From NCBI GenBank assembly GCA_045546735.1, contig JAZQDJ010000037.1, positions 1-17,780 of the forward strand: 17,780 bases of DNA. Reading direction: 5' to 3'. The stretch is from SVFI01 sp045546735. Lineage in GTDB: Bacteria > Bacillota > Clostridia > Lachnospirales > Lachnospiraceae. A program made the translations under genes and the position numbers. Below are positions 14,579 through 17,780 of this stretch, piece by piece; the stretch's first letter is position 1; each line of letters opens with the position of its first letter. The notes beneath the pieces were generated by a model. It was not told the origin of the DNA. It saw nothing but the letters and a program-made list of their open reading frames with translations, and did not search any database.

Positions 14579-14779
14579 ATGAACAAAGGTACAGTTAAAT
14601 GGTTCAACAACCAGAAAGGTTACGGATTCATTTCTGACGAGGCAGGAAACGACGTTTTCGTTCACTACTCAGGACTTAACATGGAAGGCTTCAAGTCTTT
14701 AGATGAAGGTGCTGCTGTAGAATTCGAAGTAGTTAACGGCGAAAAAGGCCCTCAGGCAGTAAACGTAACAAAATTATAA
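14579..14779 (+). CDS. Cold-shock protein, CspA family
   Basis: Single-stranded nucleic acid chaperone of 66 aa, the normal size for the family, made of one five-stranded OB fold. RNA-binding motifs are intact: RNP1 KGYGFI (13-18) and RNP2 VFVHY (26-30), preceded by GTVKWFN. The ATG at 14579 follows TTGGAGG with eight bases spacing; an upstream in-frame ATG at 14522 would add 19 residues unlike any cold-shock protein and would begin before the predicted mRNA start. It has its own promoter, a 5' stem-loop and a downstream terminator, so it is monocistronic. Codon choice (AAC, AAA, GGT, GCA, CGT-poor) suggests high expression. Confidence 0.96.
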   Translation: MNKGTVKWFNNQKGYGFISDEAGNDVFVHYSGLNMEGFKSLDEGAAVEFEVVNGEKGPQAVNVTKL

Positions 14780-14869
14780 GACTAATCCGTTTTGCGATGT
14801 GCCTTTTTGAAATATAAATCAGATGAATTTAGTTCCAAATAGACAGTTGTTTTAACAGATTACAAAAGA

Positions 14870-14897
14870 AGAACCGGCAAAAACCGGTTCTTTTTTT
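14870..14897 (+). terminator. Intrinsic terminator between cspA-like gene and hisA
   Basis: AGAACCGG and CCGGTTCT pair around CAAAAA and are followed by seven Ts on the plus strand. On the minus strand the stem is followed by TTCTTTTG and overlaps the hisA stop, so it may serve both convergent genes. Confidence 0.85.
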
Positions 14898-15672
14898 ATG
14901 CATTGATTTCCTTTAATACTTTTTCAAATTCCATATTCCCGCCGAACAAATCCAGCGCACTTCCGATTGTAACATTTACATGATTTTCTCCGAGTTTCTT
15001 TAATTTGGCCAAATCTCCAAAATCATGCACGCCGCCTGCGTAAGTTACCGGCCGCATTGTAAACTGTCCGAGCATAGAGACAAGCTGTTCTTCTATTCCC
15101 TGTGCCTTTCCTTCTACATCTACCGCATGAATCAAAAATTCATCACAATAAACTGAAAGTTCTTCCATCGTCTCTATGGTCAATTTCGTTTCCGTCTTAT
15201 TCTGCCAGCGGTCCGTCATCACATAATAGCCGTCCTTATATTTTTTACAGCTTAGGTCAAGTACAATATGCTCCGGTCCAACCGCCTCCACAAGTTTCTT
15301 TAGGTTTACATAATTTATATCGCCATTCGAAAATACATATGAAGTCACAACCACATGGGATGCTCCTTCTTCAATATAAAACGACGCATTTTCGGCTGTT
15401 ATGCCGCCTCCGACCTGCAATCCTCCCGGATAGGTACGCAATGCTTTCACCGCCTGCTCACGTGTCTTTTCAAAAAATTCGCTGCCTTCTTTATTTAACA
15501 AAATAACATGACCGCCGCGAATATTTTTTTCTTTATATAAATCAGCAAAAAAAGCTGCGTCCTGCTTAGACACAAAGTTTTCTCTTGCCTGATTTCCTTC
15601 ATCTGTCAGACTGCTGCCGACAATCTGTTTCACTTTTCCGTTATGAATATCAATACATGGACGAAACTGCAT
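14896..15672 (-). CDS. hisA: HisA, eukaryote-type ProFAR isomerase
   Basis: Phosphoribosylformimino-5-aminoimidazole carboxamide ribotide isomerase, the Amadori-rearrangement step of histidine synthesis; a cytoplasmic (beta/alpha)8 barrel of 258 aa. The N-terminus MQFRPCIDIHNGKVKQIVG carries catalytic Asp8; the second acid is probably Asp139 in IVLDLSCK. Phosphate-binding glycines are at GLQVGGGI (near 84-91) and in the segment TYAGGVHD. The sequence is of the eukaryotic HIS6-like subfamily rather than the standard bacterial one (note HVILLNKEG, KYKDGYYVMTDRWQ). The start at 15672 has GAGGAG seven bases upstream; a GTG at 15690 would add six residues but overlaps that site. No other his gene is adjacent, so it is separated from any his operon. 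Confidence 0.9.
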   Translation of the reverse strand: MQFRPCIDIHNGKVKQIVGSSLTDEGNQARENFVSKQDAAFFADLYKEKNIRGGHVILLNKEGSEFFEKTREQAVKALRTYPGGLQVGGGITAENASFYIEEGASHVVVTSYVFSNGDINYVNLKKLVEAVGPEHIVLDLSCKKYKDGYYVMTDRWQNKTETKLTIETMEELSVYCDEFLIHAVDVEGKAQGIEEQLVSMLGQFTMRPVTYAGGVHDFGDLAKLKKLGENHVNVTIGSALDLFGGNMEFEKVLKEINA

Positions 15673-15701
15673 AATTAGCTCCTCTATCACAATTTTCCTC
15701 T

Positions 15702-15730
15702 ACTTTACCACACCACATTTCAGCAAGCAA
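15702..15730 (-). promoter_or_regulatory. Possible extended -10 promoter of hisA
   Basis: On the minus strand TGG-TAAAGT (extended -10) lies 17 bases after TTGCTT, a poor -35. It sits about 30-60 bases upstream of the hisA ATG. Confidence 0.3.
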
Positions 15731-15816
15731 TGTATAAACAAAAAAATTTCGGGCAAATTATTTTTATCAGAACAAAAAACTGACACAATCTATGATTGAC
15801 AAAAGGAGTGAAAATT

Positions 15817-16263
15817 ATGAAAAAGAGTAAACTTTTAATGTGCACACTGCTGCTTTGCCTTTCCATGAGTACATTAGTCGGCTGTGCATGCGGACGTACT
15901 GAACCAAACAATGCTGATGAGGTTCCGGGAACAACAAACACAACTGACGAAACACCGGGAACAACAAACAACAGTGCTACAGATACTACTACAAACGATA
16001 CTGCTAATAACACAGCTGATAACGCCGCAACAGGTGATTCTACCGACAACGCAGCCACAGATAATAACATGGCAGATGACACAGGAAACATGGTAGAAGA
16101 TGCAGGAAATGCTGTCGGTGATGCGATTGACGGTGCAGGTGATGTTGCGGACGATATCGCAAACGGCGCAGGAGATGTTATAAAAGATGTGACTGACGGT
16201 GTCGATAACGCAGTAAGTGACGGCGAAAGTACCGTAGATAATCGTACCGATGTAAACCCATAA
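15817..16263 (+). CDS. Low-complexity acidic lipoprotein
   Basis: Lipoprotein of 148 aa with a clear signal (MKKSKLLMCTLLLCLSMSTL) and lipobox LVGC, Cys23 being the lipidated residue. The mature part has almost no aromatic or basic residues. A Thr/Asn/Asp/Ala-rich zone (about 38-92) contains a duplicated PGTTN block. It is followed by a Gly-Asp-Ala-Val repeat zone (about 95-135: AGNAVGDAIDGAGDVADDIANGAGDVI) that resembles amphipathic repeat tails of bacterial surface lipoproteins. No enzyme motif is seen; it may be a flexible wall-spanning or spacer protein. The start is fixed by AGGAG eight bases upstream; a TTG at 15796 is in frame but overlaps the ribosome binding site. A strong terminator follows, so it is monocistronic. 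Confidence 0.8.
   Translation: MKKSKLLMCTLLLCLSMSTLVGCACGRTEPNNADEVPGTTNTTDETPGTTNNSATDTTTNDTANNTADNAATGDSTDNAATDNNMADDTGNMVEDAGNAVGDAIDGAGDVADDIANGAGDVIKDVTDGVDNAVSDGESTVDNRTDVNP
15925..15970 (+). repeat. In-frame direct repeat within the lipoprotein gene
   Basis: CCGGGAACAACAAACA occurs at 15925-15940 and 15955-15970, exactly 30 bases apart (ten codons), giving the duplicated PGTTN block. Confidence 0.85.
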
Positions 16264-16271
16264 CAAAAATA

Positions 16272-16315
16272 AATCCGAGCGCTGCCGGTTCTGCCGGTGC
16301 TCGGATTCTTTTTTT
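16272..16315 (+). terminator. Intrinsic terminator of the lipoprotein gene
   Basis: AATCCGAGC and GCTCGGATT form a 9-bp stem with an inner CCGG/CCGG pairing, followed by C and seven Ts, 8 bases after the stop. Confidence 0.9.
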
Positions 16316-16400
16316 CATTTATATCCCCCCTATTTTCCCGCAAATTTTTTCGAAAAACAGGATTAGTCATTTTTTCATAATCCGATCTTAAAAGTTTTCT

Positions 16401-16437
16401 AAAAAAAATCGGGGCAAAGTAAAATAATTGCCCCGAT
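16401..16437 (-). terminator. Intrinsic terminator of the fbp gene
   Basis: On the minus strand ATCGGGGCAA and TTGCCCCGAT form a perfect 10-bp stem followed by eight Ts, about 75 bases after the fbp stop. A weaker TGCC/GGCA hairpin lies nearer the stop. Confidence 0.9.
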
Positions 16438-16511
16438 AAATTTCAAATATATGAAAATAATAGGAATTCTGCCAACCGTTTCGGCAAAAAAAGCCCCCAT
16501 TCTCACTTCAA

Positions 16512-17780
16512 CTATTCATATACACTCTTCTCGATAATATCACCGTTGCGGTAAGCAAGAAGTAACTCTTCAAGCTGATAAATGCTCTCCTTAAGTTCTG
16601 CACCGATATCCGTATCTGCCACACAAAGCCTCTGAAGTGCAGTTTCTACAACGATAGAATCCGAGAAAATATCCGACTCTTTACGGATGGCTGCTTCCGT
16701 AGATTCAAACGGCTCATGCGATACAAGACGCATTCCGTGTGAATTAGCAACAAGTGTATATCCTGCAATTCCTGTCTTGTTCTGATATGCTTTGGAAAAA
16801 CCTCCGTCGATAACCAAAAGTTTTCCGCCGCACTTAATCGGCGATTCGCCTTTTTTACGCTCTACCGGAACATGGCCGTTAACAATATGCGATTTTGCAT
16901 GATCAAGACCAAACTCCGTAAGAATTTTATCAACAATATCTTCCCTGTCATACAGACGGTAATATGCATTTTTCTTCTCTTTATGCGTCTCTTTATCTTC
17001 GATAAAATAACGTTCAAAGGTCGTCATCTTATCTTTTCCGAATACCGGAGAATTCGGTCCGGACCAAATATACCAGAGAATATCCTCACCCTTAGACTTT
17101 TCACCGGAATCACGCGTACCGTAATAGCCTTTTCTCGCATAGTTATCAAGCACATCATACAGTTTCTTTCCGCTGTACTCTTTGCCGAACACATCGACTT
17201 TTACAAAATTGCCGTCCTCATCCATCGGAACACATCCATGGTAAAGAAGGTTTGAATTATGTATCTTGTAAAGGCCGCCCTTTGAAAACAGGAACCGGAC
17301 ATCCTTCTGCAATTTCTCGCAACGCGAAAATGCCTGACGCAGACGCTCCATGAGTTCTGCTTCTTCAAGTGTCAACGCATATGGATTTTCCGGATCAACC
17401 GTCGGGAAGTCCGTGTCTTTCATCGCATAAACCCTGTCACCGATACGGACAGTTTTATTTTTAAAATCAATCTTATCAAGCAAAAGTCTGTCTTCCATCA
17501 TAAATTCCGGCCGGCGCATGATAATCTGGCCTTCCAGTTTGAACTGGATGATGGCAATGGCCTTATGCATCTTCATGTCCATATCAAGGTCTTTTGTATT
17601 GTAATCTGTATTAAACTTAATTGAGAACGTATCGCAATTGACATCCGCATAAGTTTCCATTGCAAATGTTGCAAGCGGAATCAGGTTAATACCGTATCCT
17701 TCCTCAAGGGTATCAAGATTACCGTATCGTGCAGACATCCGGATGACATTCGCAATACATGCCAGTGAACCGGCTGCAGC
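16512..17780 (-). CDS. fbp: Fructose-1,6-bisphosphatase class III, C-terminal part (cut by right edge)
   Basis: Gluconeogenic enzyme that hydrolyses fructose-1,6-bisphosphate to fructose-6-phosphate; the class III form is the Firmicutes type of about 640-670 aa. The last 422 residues are visible; the N-terminal metallophosphatase part with the GD-DRG and GNH motifs lies off the right edge. The frame stays open from the ATG at 17738 to the edge (AAAGSLACIANVIR), so that ATG is internal. Family segments seen are IVNGHVPVERKKGESP with the metal-binding His, and LLVIDGGFSKAYQNKTGIAG, followed by LVSHEPF. Many class III enzymes are activated by phosphoenolpyruvate, but that cannot be read here. 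A strong terminator lies downstream. Confidence 0.96.
   Translation of the reverse strand, partial: AAAGSLACIANVIRMSARYGNLDTLEEGYGINLIPLATFAMETYADVNCDTFSIKFNTDYNTKDLDMDMKMHKAIAIIQFKLEGQIIMRRPEFMMEDRLLLDKIDFKNKTVRIGDRVYAMKDTDFPTVDPENPYALTLEEAELMERLRQAFSRCEKLQKDVRFLFSKGGLYKIHNSNLLYHGCVPMDEDGNFVKVDVFGKEYSGKKLYDVLDNYARKGYYGTRDSGEKSKGEDILWYIWSGPNSPVFGKDKMTTFERYFIEDKETHKEKKNAYYRLYDREDIVDKILTEFGLDHAKSHIVNGHVPVERKKGESPIKCGGKLLVIDGGFSKAYQNKTGIAGYTLVANSHGMRLVSHEPFESTEAAIRKESDIFSDSIVVETALQRLCVADTDIGAELKESIYQLEELLLAYRNGDIIEKSVYE

Noticed and set aside
15874..16266. Cysteine-rich minus-strand frame of 130 codons
   Set aside because: Its cysteines arise from reading ACA/GCA-rich codons of the lipoprotein gene backwards; no start signal is seen.
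15720..16370. Minus-strand frame of 216 codons across the lipoprotein gene
   Set aside because: It is the antisense shadow of the low-complexity gene, contains repetitive Ser/Val/Ala runs and runs through the terminator; the plus frame has a lipobox and ribosome binding site.
1..17780. Defence island, prophage, CRISPR or transposon content
   Set aside because: No nuclease, integrase, transposase, repeat array or toxin-antitoxin pair was seen; apart from the spacer at 12.7-13.3 kb the genes are housekeeping or envelope functions.

Overview
The window looks like a chromosomal segment of a low-GC, Gram-positive anaerobe of the class Clostridia, most likely a Lachnospiraceae member. That placement is inferred from the gene set: a DUF1836 protein, a surface protein with a BspA-type leucine-rich repeat tail, a class III (Firmicutes-type) fructose-1,6-bisphosphatase, a YerC/TrpR-like regulator, a eukaryote-type HisA, a PfoR/EIIC_2 membrane protein and strong AGGAGG-like ribosome binding sites. 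There is no rRNA, tRNA, CRISPR array, insertion sequence or phage gene. Both edges cut through genes: pcrA on the left, class III fbp on the right. Most genes lie on the minus strand.

Layout, left to right. (1) 1-743: N-terminal part of the PcrA/UvrD helicase (minus). (2) 793-1644: a drug/metabolite (EamA) transporter (minus), divergent from an orphan NMT1/ThiY-like lipoprotein substrate-binding protein at 1736-2761 (plus). (3) 2825-6056: a minus-strand set of a secreted LRR protein, then a LytTR response regulator, then a GHKL (AgrC-type) histidine kinase. Regulator and kinase overlap by one base, and an intrinsic terminator sits between the LRR gene and the regulator. (4) 6167-11512: a minus-strand run of DUF1836 protein, amidase/GH25 double hydrolase, cation diffusion facilitator, GreA and LysM protein. 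Its first four genes are only 3-15 bases apart, behind a near-consensus sigma-A promoter. (5) 11654-12734: a PHP-domain hydrolase and the YerC/TrpR-like regulator on the plus strand, each with its own promoter. (6) 12735-13294: 560 bases with no credible gene, but with a strong terminator, a repeated 10-mer and a candidate small RNA. (7) 13295-16263: a PfoR/EIIC_2 membrane protein (minus) divergent from a cold-shock protein (plus), then HisA (minus) divergent from a low-complexity lipoprotein (plus). (8) 16512 to the edge: class III fructose-1,6-bisphosphatase.

How the genes may work together. The DUF1836-to-LysM run looks like an envelope module: a candidate regulator, a wall hydrolase with two enzyme domains, a probable metal exporter, an elongation factor and a LysM protein. 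The LRR-regulator-kinase set resembles an agr-type sensing unit in which an exported protein replaces the usual agrB/agrD peptide genes. I found no clearly new defence or mobile system. The most unusual items are the amidase-membrane-lysozyme fusion, the LRR/LytTR/GHKL arrangement, the orphan substrate-binding protein and the structured intergenic region at 12.8-13.2 kb. Several starts were moved from the longest open frame to the position best supported by a ribosome binding site: EamA transporter, PfoR-like protein, CspA, HisA and the lipoprotein.
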